A DNA stretch of 64,000 bases, taken from positions 1,488,001 through 1,552,000 of the forward strand of contig NC_015496.1 in assembly GCF_000212355.1 (NCBI RefSeq), read 5' to 3'. The first letter of the stretch is position 1, and every line of letters begins with the position of its first letter. The notes under the pieces were generated by a model. That model saw only the letters and a program-made list of their open reading frames with translations, searched no databases and was not told the origin of the DNA. Origin of the DNA: Dokdonia sp. 4H-3-7-5. Its GTDB lineage: Bacteria; Bacteroidota; Bacteroidia; Flavobacteriales; Flavobacteriaceae. Below, in pieces: positions 42,501-51,293 of this stretch. The translations under genes and the position numbers were made by a program.

Positions 42501-44054
42501 TTATTTTACTTGGTGAGCTGGTTTAAGAAGATCATTAACCGTTTTTACAGGATTGAAAGTAACTAGTGGAACTTCTATAAATATAGTGTTCCAGTGAGCC
42601 ATTGCACCATTCCAAAGTCCTGGGTGTTCTAGTGCTTTAATTTTCTTTCCTTGGTAGCTTTTAGATGCAATAAATCCTGCTTTATAATCTACATAATTGA
42701 GAAGATCATACTTCTTTCCTTTGTAATTTTTTACACCGCAAATGATATCTACTGGATTAAAGTGTGTAGCATTTTTAAGAATTTCTTGCTGCTCCTTGTT
42801 ATCAGGATTTATCTGCACACTTTCTATAATCTGCAAACTCTCAGTACCATCTTCATGAATCACCCAGAAAGGGCCGCCTCCTGGTTCTCCTTCATTTTTT
42901 ACCATACCACACACGCGTATAGGGCGATCTAGTAATTTTCTCAAAAGATCTGTTTGTGCGGCGTTTTCAAGTTTTTTAAAGGTTGCAGGAAGCCTTAAGA
43001 ATAGATCATCTTCTAAGAAAGTAGCGATCTCCATACGCTCGCTGTCTAAAAGTTCGCTTTGATTGTCAATTTTCTTTAGATATTCAAAAGACCTTGCTTG
43101 AAGTGAAAGTAACTTTCCAGCAAGCATCTTTTTATAATAAGCAACTTGAGTCTTGTACTTATTTACAACGACGTTATCAATATTCTTAATGAATATAATA
43201 TCTGCATCTTGCTCATTTAAGTTGTTTATTAAAGCTCCATGTCCTCCAGGTCTAAAAACGATTTTTCCATCCTCATCTCTTAAAAGAGTATTTGACTTTG
43301 TAATGGCTACTGTATCTGTAGCTGAGTCTTGGTAAGAATAAGATATGTCAAAGGTCATGCCTGTTTTGCGTTCTATATAGTCTTTACGTTTATCAAAACG
43401 TTTTGAAAATCTCTTTTGATGTTCTTTTGAAATTGTAAAGTGAAGTCGTGCAACGGTATCTTTTGTTGCATACAAAGCACCTTCAAAAAGATGCTCTTCA
43501 AAGGCAGTAGCTATATGTTTTTTATATTCATGAAAAGGAAATAATCCTTTAGGTTTTTTGCCAAAATTAAGTTCCTTTTCTTCAAGCATTATTTTTACAA
43601 AGCGTAATCTATTTTCATTAATGTCTGCTCCATCTTTGCCATACTTGTCTTTTATTCGTGCGCGTATTCTTTTGTAAAAAGGAAAACTTTCTAGACCCAC
43701 AAAAAATAGTCTAAGCTCTGGAACCCCTTTCTTGTTTATATATGCATTAATACTTCCGTCTTGAGGATTATAGTCTTCAACAAATTCAAATAGAAACTTG
43801 AACATTCTAGTAGCTGCACCAGATGCTGGAGTAAATTTTAATGGAGTTATCGCACTTTTACTATCCTCGTAATGTTGTACTAGTTGTTTTTCTTTTTCTG
43901 TATTGAGCACAATAAGACCATTACCTTTTGTAGCGGCACTGCGCAAGTTTGCAAATGGAATTCCTTCCTGAAGTATCTGAAATTGCTGTTCAACTTGCTC
44001 TTTGGTTACACCTAAATTTGTGATGTGCTCTATGTCTTGATCTGTGATATTCAA
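42501..44054 (-). CDS. DUF4301 family protein
   Basis: 517 residues matching DUF4301 as I recall it: FTPASGAATRMFKFL near 75-90, a G-G-x-G-A-L-I-N-N-L (PGGHGALINNLN) motif in the middle and a conserved NEGEPGGGPFWV segment toward the C-terminus. The R-P-G-G-H-G-A-L segment suggests a nucleotidyltransferase-like fold with nucleotide binding (inference). No signal peptide. It overlaps the upstream NadR-like kinase gene by 4 bp, so the two are coupled. Confidence 0.8.
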   Translation of the reverse strand: MNITDQDIEHITNLGVTKEQVEQQFQILQEGIPFANLRSAATKGNGLIVLNTEKEKQLVQHYEDSKSAITPLKFTPASGAATRMFKFLFEFVEDYNPQDGSINAYINKKGVPELRLFFVGLESFPFYKRIRARIKDKYGKDGADINENRLRFVKIMLEEKELNFGKKPKGLFPFHEYKKHIATAFEEHLFEGALYATKDTVARLHFTISKEHQKRFSKRFDKRKDYIERKTGMTFDISYSYQDSATDTVAITKSNTLLRDEDGKIVFRPGGHGALINNLNEQDADIIFIKNIDNVVVNKYKTQVAYYKKMLAGKLLSLQARSFEYLKKIDNQSELLDSERMEIATFLEDDLFLRLPATFKKLENAAQTDLLRKLLDRPIRVCGMVKNEGEPGGGPFWVIHEDGTESLQIIESVQINPDNKEQQEILKNATHFNPVDIICGVKNYKGKKYDLLNYVDYKAGFIASKSYQGKKIKALEHPGLWNGAMAHWNTIFIEVPLVTFNPVKTVNDLLKPAHQVK

Positions 44055-44611
44055 ACTAAAAGTGTATTTATAGATTCGGTAGCAGTTACCATTCTTTCAG
44101 GCACGGTGCCTTTTACAAGAATAAATGGTTTTTTATATTTCTCTAAGGTATGTTTAAAATAATTAAACATTTCCTCTCTTCTTTCTGGGCGATCTCGTAA
44201 ATCATCTTGCTCCCAAGGAGTGTCTATGTACGTTAAAAGGTACAAATCATATTTATTTTCTAATGCCATTTTTTCCAATAATTCTGGACACCAGCCATCA
44301 TAGTAAGCCTCGCTATATATTTTTGTGGTCAGTAAATCAGTATCACAAATAACTAGATTTGTAGCATTAGCTACTGCAGCATTCTCTAGTTTTATCTGGC
44401 CTTTGGCAATAGGCAACAGATCCATTGGTCTACATATCTTTTGCTCTGTGTCCCATAAATCTTGAAGATATTCTCTTGCATATTCTGGAACTAGGGGTGC
44501 GTTGTAATGCTGAGCTAGCTTTCGCGAAAGCGTACTTTTCCCACTACTTTCTGGTCCAATAAGGCAAACTCTTATGCAATTACTGGTGACTTGTCTAAGT
44601 TCTTCTTCCAT
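44051..44611 (-). CDS. NadR-like P-loop kinase
   Basis: 186 residues. Walker A is G19-PESSGKST (19-27), immediately followed by the palindrome-encoded LSRK; downstream are the P-E-Y-A-R-E segment and the DTPWEQDDLRDRPERREEMF lid region. These match the ribosylnicotinamide kinase domain of NadR without the adenylyltransferase half. It would phosphorylate a vitamin nucleoside entering through the adjacent PnuC-type transporter: nicotinamide riboside or, given the YkoF-like gene, possibly thiamine. It overlaps the transporter gene by 40 bp. Confidence 0.82.
   Translation of the reverse strand: MEEELRQVTSNCIRVCLIGPESSGKSTLSRKLAQHYNAPLVPEYAREYLQDLWDTEQKICRPMDLLPIAKGQIKLENAAVANATNLVICDTDLLTTKIYSEAYYDGWCPELLEKMALENKYDLYLLTYIDTPWEQDDLRDRPERREEMFNYFKHTLEKYKKPFILVKGTVPERMVTATESINTLLV
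44518..44531. repeat. TTTCGCGAAA palindrome inside NadR-like kinase gene
   Basis: 14-bp perfect form, read on the minus strand as TLSRKLA, right after Walker A. Confidence 0.93.
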
Positions 44612-45204
44612 GCTAAATATCCAAAAATGGCAATAATAGTGAGTGCAAAATATAAAATACTACTGAAAGTGAGTCCTTTGTAAAAATAAAGAGGTACAGT
44701 GATAATGTCACCTATGATCCAATATATCCAGTTCTCAATCTTACGTCTAGCCATAAGCCACATGCCTACAAAGAAGATGCCTGTGGTAATCATATCTACG
44801 TAAGATGTCCAGTGTTCAATTTTATCAAAAATGATATATACGATATACACAAAAATTGCAGATGTAATAAATATAACTACAGAGAGGAGGTGCTCTTTTC
44901 TAGTGGTTCTCGTGATAGGAGTAACTGCAACGCCGTCTAATTTTTGTGTCCAGATGTACCATCCATAAACACTCATAATGAAGTAGTACCCATTAATCAT
45001 CATGTCTCCCAGTAGTCCCCATTTGAGAAGTAGATACACAAAGATTGCTGTGCAAATCATTCCAGTAGGAAAAACGAGGACGTTATTTCGTTTTGAGTAA
45101 ACTACAGATGCGATAGTAAATACGGCAGCTATAAGTTCTAAGACAATGTCTAAGGTGTCGTATGTGGCGTACTGCCCAAAAAGGAAATCAAAAATCTGCG
45201 ACAT
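44572..45204 (-). CDS. pnuC: PnuC-family vitamin transporter
   Basis: 210 residues with about seven TM helices and the W-x-x-x-W pattern of PnuC proteins (YGWYIWTQKLDG and ENWIYWIIGD). PnuC moves nicotinamide riboside by facilitated diffusion with downstream phosphorylation; the related PnuT subgroup in Bacteroidetes carries thiamine. The gene overlaps the YkoF-like thiamine-binding gene by 17 bp and the kinase gene by 40 bp, so the three form one unit. The substrate is therefore ambiguous between NR and thiamine. Confidence 0.9.
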   Translation of the reverse strand: MSQIFDFLFGQYATYDTLDIVLELIAAVFTIASVVYSKRNNVLVFPTGMICTAIFVYLLLKWGLLGDMMINGYYFIMSVYGWYIWTQKLDGVAVTPITRTTRKEHLLSVVIFITSAIFVYIVYIIFDKIEHWTSYVDMITTGIFFVGMWLMARRKIENWIYWIIGDIITVPLYFYKGLTFSSILYFALTIIAIFGYLAWKKNLDKSPVIA

Positions 45205-45448
45205 AATCAGAGCGATCTGTTTTTACAATTTTAATATAAAATAGACCGATGCCTATTTCCTCAAAGCTGCGCTTCATTTCTTTAGTAAGTGTAGTCATCA
45301 CCTTGTCGTAATCTCCATATACTTGAGTGGCAAGAGGATTTTCTATAATGGTAAGACCAGAGTCGCGTAGTCGCTTTATAAAATTAATGATATACATTTC
45401 GTAATCATTTTGTAGCGGACTAAAAGTAAGATCTACAGAGATTTGCAT
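45188..45448 (-). CDS. Thiamine-binding protein (MTH1187/YkoF-like)
   Basis: 86 residues, with the ISVDLTFSPLQNDYEMYI opening and the NPLATQVYGDYDKVM segment typical of the thiamine-binding/MTH1187 (YkoF-like) family. It is small and cytoplasmic; the family binds thiamine or HMP. It is the first of three overlapping genes with the PnuC-type transporter and the kinase, which is the main reason to suspect thiamine salvage. It starts 5 bp after the stop of the upstream gene. Confidence 0.85.
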   Translation of the reverse strand: MQISVDLTFSPLQNDYEMYIINFIKRLRDSGLTIIENPLATQVYGDYDKVMTTLTKEMKRSFEEIGIGLFYIKIVKTDRSDYVADF

Positions 45449-45453
45449 AGTTG

Positions 45454-46413
45454 TTATTCTTGATAAATGTGCAGTAATGCACCCATTCCATAATTTACAT
45501 TTCCAGTTTTTACTAGCGCCGAATGCTCATTGTAAGTACGGTCAAATACTTGCCATTTTTTATCATTAAAGAATACTCTTCTTACATACGTTTTTTGTGA
45601 TGGCAATTCATTTGTAAACGGTAATAAAGGTCTAAAAGTAACAGATACTTTTTGAATTCCTCTAGGAGTTTCAATTTCATTATATTTTTTAGTCTGTATG
45701 AGCTTTCCTTGTTTATCTGCATATCCTAGCACTTGTAAGGAGGCAAAAATCCCGTCTTTAGGAATAAAGATTTGATATTTATTTATATCGAGTTCATACA
45801 TCTCATCATCTTGCTCACTTACGCGAAAAACAATATCCCTATGAATTACAGGTGTTCCAGGCAGTCCATTCTCATTCTTATAAAACTGAATGCGGAATAA
45901 GGTAGAAAATTTCATGTTACCTTTTTTGCGATATTCCTTTTCTGAGTTTATAGGAATCCACAGTTGTGCAATTTTTGAAGATTTTCCATCCTCACGATTA
46001 AAAAGAACAGCGACCTCACTCTCTACGGTAGGGAGCCAGCAGTTGTAATAATTAGTGTGTGTGGTCTCCTTGTATTTTTTCTTCTTGTATTTGCCTTTCT
46101 TTTCTGCAGTAACGATAACTTCAGAAAGTAAGCTAGCCTCTGGAGCTAGAAATATTTTTTTAGGTAAGCTAGCGGCAGCAAAAGCTTGCTCCTTAAAACC
46201 TATAGCCGAGATATAAAGACTGTCTATATCCTTATATTTTGAGCTAATAAAAGTAAACTCACCAACATCGCCTGCAAACGTTCCTCTTCCATCACCAAAA
46301 GAAATAGTAGCAAAGGATACGGGTGTTTTTGAAACCGCATCAACTACATAGGTCGTTTGACCTAGTAGTTGTGTTGTGATGAGAATCGTTATTAGATAAA
46401 TGATGTATTTCAT
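45454..46413 (-). CDS. Exported CarboxypepD_reg-like domain protein
   Basis: 319 residues. Signal peptide (1-19), a carboxypeptidase-regulatory-like beta domain (about 20-95, with VSFATISFGDGRGTFAGDVGEF), a linker with KKGKYKKKKYKE, then a domain I cannot name. The usual TonB plug and barrel that often follow this domain are absent, so the protein stands free and is probably in the periplasm or at the outer membrane. It precedes the YkoF-like gene by 5 bp. Confidence 0.7.
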   Translation of the reverse strand: MKYIIYLITILITTQLLGQTTYVVDAVSKTPVSFATISFGDGRGTFAGDVGEFTFISSKYKDIDSLYISAIGFKEQAFAAASLPKKIFLAPEASLLSEVIVTAEKKGKYKKKKYKETTHTNYYNCWLPTVESEVAVLFNREDGKSSKIAQLWIPINSEKEYRKKGNMKFSTLFRIQFYKNENGLPGTPVIHRDIVFRVSEQDDEMYELDINKYQIFIPKDGIFASLQVLGYADKQGKLIQTKKYNEIETPRGIQKVSVTFRPLLPFTNELPSQKTYVRRVFFNDKKWQVFDRTYNEHSALVKTGNVNYGMGALLHIYQE

Positions 46414-46433
46414 AAGGATGATTTAATATTCAA

Positions 46434-47147
46434 TTAGCAGTCATTCCATGAGTTCTCTTCAAAAGCTGTGCCTATAACGACCATTGTTGCCCCAGCCTCA
46501 TGTGCTAGCTCCATTTGAGTAGAATTTCTAATACCTCCGCCCACGATTACTGGAATGGTGAGTGTATCACAAACGGCTTTGATTATTGAAGGTTGAACTG
46601 CCTTTTTTGCTCCGCTTCCTGCTTCTAGATAAATACATTTTTTACCTAAATATTGTCCTGCAAGTGCTGTGTCTACTATGCGCTCTTTATCATCTTGTGA
46701 CATTGGGCTGGTCTGGCTCACTCGTTGCACGGCAGTTATGGATCCGCCGTCTATGAGTAAGTATCCTGTGGGGATTACTTCAAGCTCACTTTGTTGTACT
46801 GCTCTCGCAGCTTTCGTTTGCTGGCCTATTAAAAATTCGGCATTATCACCAGATAGTAGTGATAAGAATAATATTGCGTCTGCATCTGGAGTAACCTGAT
46901 TGTAATTTCCAGGAAACAGAATAATGGGTAATGCTGTTTCGGCTTTTAGAAGTTGGACCACAGTTGCTGTTTTACGTGCTGGATCTGTACTTCCGCCTAT
47001 AAAAATGTGAGTTGTGGCGGTGGGTATTTTTTTCAAGTACGCTTTCGCGAAAGCGGAATCCAATTCAAACTTATCTGGATCTATGAGAATTGCGAGTAGT
47101 TTACCGCCTTCTTCTTTTTTGTGTATGATTTGGGAATATATAGTCAC
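46434..47147 (-). CDS. Geranylgeranylglyceryl phosphate synthase-like protein (PcrB family)
   Basis: About 237 residues from the GTG at 47147. A TIM barrel with LLAILIDPDKF (about 16-26), IFIGGS and VIVGGGIRNS phosphate-binding loops, and YLEAGSG. This is the group II GGGPS family that attaches a polyprenyl chain to sn-glycerol-1-phosphate; its physiological role in Flavobacteriia is not established. An ATG at 47207 would give 20 extra residues without family similarity. A palindrome encodes DSAFAKAYL after the first loop. Next upstream is a phosphopantetheinyl transferase gene. Confidence 0.82.
   Translation of the reverse strand: MTIYSQIIHKKEEGGKLLAILIDPDKFELDSAFAKAYLKKIPTATTHIFIGGSTDPARKTATVVQLLKAETALPIILFPGNYNQVTPDADAILFLSLLSGDNAEFLIGQQTKAARAVQQSELEVIPTGYLLIDGGSITAVQRVSQTSPMSQDDKERIVDTALAGQYLGKKCIYLEAGSGAKKAVQPSIIKAVCDTLTIPVIVGGGIRNSTQMELAHEAGATMVVIGTAFEENSWNDC
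47040..47055. repeat. TTTCGCGAAA palindrome inside GGGPS-like gene
   Basis: 16-bp perfect form, read on the minus strand as DSAFAKAY. Confidence 0.95.
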
Positions 47148-47246
47148 CACACGAAGGTAGGAATTGCAGTACAAAGAATGCTCTTCATTATTAATAACCG
47201 TAAACACAGGTAAAACCTTTAATTCTGATAGCTATCGGGACCACAA

Positions 47247-47870
47247 TCAAAACCCATATACACAGGTAAATCCCTCGAACTCCATAAAGGTGAGATCATA
47301 GGTGGAGACTACGCCTTCATAATTTACCGTGGCTATAGTCTTGCCATCGTCAAAATCAAAATCTGTAACGTCAATATGCTTTAAGAAACTCAGTCCTTCT
47401 TGTGAATATAGTTTGTAAAGTGATTCCTTTGCTCCCCATACAATGGTGAGTTTGCGCATGCGAGCATCTGCATTAGTAAGTGTGTAATATTCTTCTATAG
47501 GTGTAAATTTATGAGCAATGCGTAAGATTTTGTCACGTTGCTTTTCTATATCGATACCTACGGGTTGATTACTTACAATAATGGCAGTGAAGGTGTAGCT
47601 ATGTGTGATAGAAATGTGTTTCCCATCATGAAGGTGGGGTTTTCCATTCTTATCGTAATATAAATCGAAATCTGTATATCCAGCTTCGGCGAGGAGATGG
47701 CGTATACTCATGAAGCCTCTTTGGTGAAGCTCAGACTTCATTCCTTGTAGTCTATTTTGGCAATGATCTGTAAGTTTTATATTTCGCGAAAGCGTAGTAA
47801 TATCTTCTTCAATCTTCCAAATATAGACTGTTGTACTCGAGCTAACTGTTATCGTTTTGTAAAGAGGCAT
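47247..47870 (-). CDS. 4'-phosphopantetheinyl transferase
   Basis: 207 residues. The Sfp-type motifs are visible: ISITHSYTF (about 90-98), GIDIEKQRD (about 107-115) and [11 protein letters not shown] (about 143-153), where the Mg2+-binding D and E lie. It transfers phosphopantetheine from CoA to carrier proteins. The divergent ahcY gene begins 71 bp upstream. A palindrome encodes TTLSRNIK near residue 30. Confidence 0.9.
   Translation of the reverse strand: MPLYKTITVSSSTTVYIWKIEEDITTLSRNIKLTDHCQNRLQGMKSELHQRGFMSIRHLLAEAGYTDFDLYYDKNGKPHLHDGKHISITHSYTFTAIIVSNQPVGIDIEKQRDKILRIAHKFTPIEEYYTLTNADARMRKLTIVWGAKESLYKLYSQEGLSFLKHIDVTDFDFDDGKTIATVNYEGVVSTYDLTFMEFEGFTCVYGF
47782..47795. repeat. TTTCGCGAAA palindrome inside PPTase gene
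   Basis: Core plus one arm, read on the minus strand as TLSRNI. Confidence 0.85.
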
Positions 47871-47900
47871 CGATTAAAAGGTTTTCTGTAAGGTATTGCG

Positions 47901-47908
47901 TAAATTTG
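47901..47908 (+). promoter_or_regulatory. ahcY: TAnnTTTG promoter element of ahcY
   Basis: TAAATTTG 33 bp before the ahcY start. An in-frame ATG at 47906 falls inside this element, which argues for the start at 47942. Confidence 0.65.
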
Positions 47909-47941
47909 CCACTGCTAAGAAATAAGCTAAATATACAAATT

Positions 47942-49258
47942 ATGAGCACAAAGACAGTACCGTACGTACCGTACAAAGTAAAAGATATTTCCCTAGCGGG
48001 CTGGGGACGGAAAGAGATCGAACTTGCAGAGGCAGAGATGCCTGGGCTTATGTCTCTACGTGAAGAGTATGGAGATGAGCAGCCGCTTAAAGGTGCTCGT
48101 ATCGCAGGATGTCTGCATATGACAATACAGACAGCTGTTTTAATTGAAACATTAAAAGCACTAGGAGCAGAGGTAACTTGGTCTTCTTGTAACATATTTT
48201 CTACTCAAGATCAAGCTGCTGCAGCCATTGCAGATGCTGGAATACCAGTATATGCTTGGAAAGGGATGAATGAAGAAGAATTTGATTGGTGTATCGAGCA
48301 AACACTTTTCTTTGGAGAAGATCGTAAGCCATTAAACATGATCCTTGATGATGGAGGTGATCTTACTAACATGGTATTAGATCGTTACCCAGAACTTGCA
48401 AAAGATATCAAAGGTCTTTCTGAAGAAACTACGACTGGTGTACACCGTCTTTACGAGCGTGTAAAGAACGGAACATTACCTATGCCAGCAATAAACGTAA
48501 ATGACTCTGTAACTAAGTCTAAGTTTGACAACAAGTACGGATGTCGTGAGAGTGCGGTAGATGCTATACGTCGTGCTACAGATACTATGCTTGCTGGAAA
48601 GCGTGTAGTAGTATGTGGATACGGAGATGTAGGTAAAGGAACAGCAGCTTCTTTTAAAGGTGCTGGATCTATTGTTACAGTAACTGAAATTGATCCTATC
48701 TGTGCGCTTCAAGCAGCAATGGATGGTTTTGAAGTAAAGAAACTTAACTCTGTAGTAGGTAACGCAGATATTGTGATTACTACAACTGGAAACAAAGACA
48801 TCATACGCCCAGAGCACTTTGAGGCAATGAAGGATAAGGTGATTGTATGTAACATAGGTCACTTTGATAATGAGATCGACATGGGCTGGTTAAACAGTAC
48901 ACACGGAGCAACTAAGGATGAAATCAAGCCACAAGTAGATAAGTATACTATAGACGGTAAAGATATTATCGTTCTTGCAGAAGGTCGTCTTGTAAACTTA
49001 GGTTGTGCAACAGGTCACCCTAGTTTTGTAATGAGTAACTCATTTACAAACCAGACACTAGCACAAATCGAACTTTGGAAAAACAGTGCAAACTATAACA
49101 ACGAAGTATACATGCTTCCTAAGCACCTTGATGAGAAAGTAGCAGCATTGCACTTATCACGTCTAGGTGTAGAGCTAGAAACTCTTTCTACAGAGCAAGC
49201 AGACTACATCGGTGTTACCGTAGAAGGGCCATTCAAGCCTGAGTACTACAGATACTAG
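47942..49258 (+). CDS. ahcY: Adenosylhomocysteinase
   Basis: 438 residues from the ATG at 47942. It hydrolyses S-adenosylhomocysteine to homocysteine and adenosine in the methyl cycle. The NAD-binding motif is [11 protein letters not shown] (about 218-228); the substrate-binding residues DDGGDLT and the C-terminal FKPEYYRY tail are present. Codon use is even and the gene has no palindrome inside, as is typical of highly expressed genes here. A strong terminator follows. Confidence 0.97.
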   Translation: MSTKTVPYVPYKVKDISLAGWGRKEIELAEAEMPGLMSLREEYGDEQPLKGARIAGCLHMTIQTAVLIETLKALGAEVTWSSCNIFSTQDQAAAAIADAGIPVYAWKGMNEEEFDWCIEQTLFFGEDRKPLNMILDDGGDLTNMVLDRYPELAKDIKGLSEETTTGVHRLYERVKNGTLPMPAINVNDSVTKSKFDNKYGCRESAVDAIRRATDTMLAGKRVVVCGYGDVGKGTAASFKGAGSIVTVTEIDPICALQAAMDGFEVKKLNSVVGNADIVITTTGNKDIIRPEHFEAMKDKVIVCNIGHFDNEIDMGWLNSTHGATKDEIKPQVDKYTIDGKDIIVLAEGRLVNLGCATGHPSFVMSNSFTNQTLAQIELWKNSANYNNEVYMLPKHLDEKVAALHLSRLGVELETLSTEQADYIGVTVEGPFKPEYYRY

Positions 49259-49288
49259 GTGCGAGTCGCACATGAATAATAATTTTTT

Positions 49289-49302
49289 CGCTTTCGCGAA
49301 AA
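49289..49302. repeat. TTTCGCGAAA palindrome, intergenic
   Basis: Core plus one arm, 30 bp after the ahcY stop codon. Confidence 0.88.
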
Positions 49303-49313
49303 TGTTAGATTAC

Positions 49314-49343
49314 AAAACCCACGTTTATAGCGTGGGTTTTTTT
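49314..49343 (+). terminator. Terminator after ahcY
   Basis: AAACCCACG with CGTGGGTTT around a 7-base loop, followed by a T-run. Confidence 0.9.
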
Positions 49344-49373
49344 GTGCTTTATTCGGAAGAAATCTAACTTCTT

Positions 49374-50252
49374 TTACTGCTTCACTAAGGTAAGCTCTGC
49401 CTTTTCACCCGTTTTAAGACTCGTTCTTGTAGTTATTAAACTCATGCCGTCTTGTATTTCTACCTTAACGGTATTAGGTGCAGAGGTCCCTTCTGTAAGG
49501 GCCTCTACGCGCACTACTGTTGTTTTCTTGGTAATAGTGATTGGTATTTGCTTTTTTGCTCGTTCTATAGAGTAATCTTCTAGTATGAGTACATCATCCA
49601 CATATAGGTTTATGCGGTCATCATCTACCTTCCCAGAGTCATAAATAGAAATCACAACATCTTTAGTTTTAGTAAAAACGTTGAGGTTTTCATTCTTTCT
49701 TACGATACTCATGGTAAGCGTATCTACAGAGCGCTTTGCCGAAATTCTATCTTTTAATTCTTGACTTACCTTTTTAGATTTCTGAATCTTCTTGTCTAGC
49801 TTGGCAATTCTAGCTTGCGCCTCTTCTGTGGCAGACATGATGAGCATCCCATCTAGGCATGAGCTCTTATCTGGGTAGAGGCCTTTAAAGTCACCGCTAA
49901 AAGCTTTATTGTTTTCAAGGTTTCTCATTTTACCTTCAAAGTTTATGAGGCACATGTCTACCTCACCTAGTGGAGATTTTGTGTACACAATATCATATTC
50001 GGCAAAGGAGAATATTTTGTTCTCACTATCATAAATTCCTTTGATATTAGACTTAGTTTCATGTTTCCCTCCTAAATCTGCCATGGAGTATCCTTGTACT
50101 CTACCATCCACTTCTTCAAAGGCTAGTTTATAGGATATAAAAGCAGAATCATTAAGCTTTATAACTCCCATATATTCATAAGCAGTAAGTTGGCCGTAAG
50201 CGGTAGCTCCGAGCAGGAAATATGTAAAAAAGAGAATTCTTCGTAAGTACAT
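49374..50252 (-). CDS. Exported protein of unknown function
   Basis: 292 residues, not recognised. Signal peptide (1-20), then a beta-rich region (21-140), a charged helix rich in K (about 145-180, AKLDKKIQKSKKV) and a C-terminal domain with VDDVLILEDYSI and a TEGTSAPNTVKVEI stretch that looks like a small beta-sandwich. It is probably periplasmic or outer-membrane associated. It converges on ahcY and is divergent from the TM2 gene. Confidence 0.7.
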   Translation of the reverse strand: MYLRRILFFTYFLLGATAYGQLTAYEYMGVIKLNDSAFISYKLAFEEVDGRVQGYSMADLGGKHETKSNIKGIYDSENKIFSFAEYDIVYTKSPLGEVDMCLINFEGKMRNLENNKAFSGDFKGLYPDKSSCLDGMLIMSATEEAQARIAKLDKKIQKSKKVSQELKDRISAKRSVDTLTMSIVRKNENLNVFTKTKDVVISIYDSGKVDDDRINLYVDDVLILEDYSIERAKKQIPITITKKTTVVRVEALTEGTSAPNTVKVEIQDGMSLITTRTSLKTGEKAELTLVKQ

Positions 50253-50302
50253 AGCTGTTTTTTAGGTAATTTAGTTAGGTCTAATAAAAACAAAACCAAA
50301 CT

Positions 50303-50647
50303 ATGAGACTCAAAATTACACTATTATTTGCGTTTGTAATGCTTGCCTTTACAAATACCTATGCTGGATTTCCAGTACAGAGAACAGCAGTTGCTGCCGT
50401 AAACGGAGTAACACTTACTGAAGATGATCAGGCAGAAGTACTTACTTCACCTGCAGCAGTAGAAGCAGATCGCCAACTGATAGCTATTTTATTATGGTTA
50501 TTCTTAGGAGGTTTTGCAGCACACAGATGGTACTTAGGAAGCCCAATAGGCTGGAACATCTTATTTATTCTTACAGCAGGTTTCTTTATTGTAGGTTGGG
50601 TAATTGATGGTATTGAAATCCTTACGGGTAGCTATCCTGGGCTGTAA
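50303..50647 (+). CDS. TM2 domain protein
   Basis: 114 residues. Signal peptide-like N-terminus (1-22), a short polar stretch, then two TM helices (about 60-76 and 87-108) with the TM2 pattern of LGGFAAHRWYLG and GW-I-D-G. TM2 proteins are small membrane proteins of unclear function. It stands alone, with a terminator downstream. Confidence 0.85.
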   Translation: MRLKITLLFAFVMLAFTNTYAGFPVQRTAVAAVNGVTLTEDDQAEVLTSPAAVEADRQLIAILLWLFLGGFAAHRWYLGSPIGWNILFILTAGFFIVGWVIDGIEILTGSYPGL

Positions 50648-50667
50648 CAAAAGCTTAGTTAAAAGAA

Positions 50668-50694
50668 AAACCTCTCCAAGTGAGAGGTTTTTTT
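50668..50694 (+). terminator. Terminator after TM2 gene
   Basis: AACCTCTC with GAGAGGTT around a 5-base loop, followed by a T-run. Confidence 0.9.
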
Positions 50695-50726
50695 ATGCGT
50701 AAATAATGGGTTTTAATTGTAGTGGT

Positions 50727-50744
50727 ACGCTTTCGCGAAAGCGT
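50727..50744. repeat. TTTCGCGAAA palindrome, intergenic
   Basis: Full 18-bp form, 6 bp beyond the stop codon of the Lrp gene. Confidence 0.95.
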
Positions 50745-50750
50745 AAAAAA

Positions 50751-51221
50751 TTAGATTTTAATCTGTCTGTCTATTTGTTGATCAAGTGAGATAAAGGTTT
50801 CAGTGCGTGATACACCGTCTATCGCTTGAATCTTTTTATTGAGTAAATTCATTAAATCCTCGTTGTTCTTACAAAGAATTTTGATAAGTACAGACCAGTT
50901 TCCAGTAGTGTAATGACACTCTATTACTTCTGGAATATCTTTAAGTTGTCGCACTGCTCTTGCATTATTTGCAGCTCTATCAAGATATACTCCTATAAAT
51001 GCTTGCGTGCGATAGCCTAGCACTTTTGGGTCTATAATAAACTTAGAGCCAGCTATGAGTCCAGACTTCTCTAGCTTGCGTAAACGCTGGTGTATGGCAG
51101 CTCCAGAAATGCCCACTTTACGAGCAATTTCAAGAATAGGCTTACGAGCATCTTCCATAAGTTGGCGCAAGATTATCTTATCTATACCATCTATTATAAG
51201 TTCGTCTTTTACAATTTTCAT
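50751..51221 (-). CDS. Lrp/AsnC family regulator
   Basis: 156 residues: an N-terminal winged helix-turn-helix (about 10-60, with LRQLMEDARKPILEIARKVGISGAAIHQRLRKLEKSG) and a C-terminal RAM ligand-binding domain (about 70-145). It regulates amino-acid genes in response to an amino-acid ligand. It lies 72 bp downstream of the saccharopine dehydrogenase-like gene on the same strand, so that gene is a likely target and its ligand may be lysine-related (inference). Confidence 0.93.
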   Translation of the reverse strand: MKIVKDELIIDGIDKIILRQLMEDARKPILEIARKVGISGAAIHQRLRKLEKSGLIAGSKFIIDPKVLGYRTQAFIGVYLDRAANNARAVRQLKDIPEVIECHYTTGNWSVLIKILCKNNEDLMNLLNKKIQAIDGVSRTETFISLDQQIDRQIKI

Positions 51222-51293
51222 CTCAAGAAGGTTCTATATTGAAACTACAAGATATATAAATAGTTATAAACTGTAATTCAATTTTTAAAAAGG

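Noticed and set aside
47906-47941. Longer start for ahcY
   Set aside because: The ATG lies in the -7 promoter element; the family begins at MSTKT.
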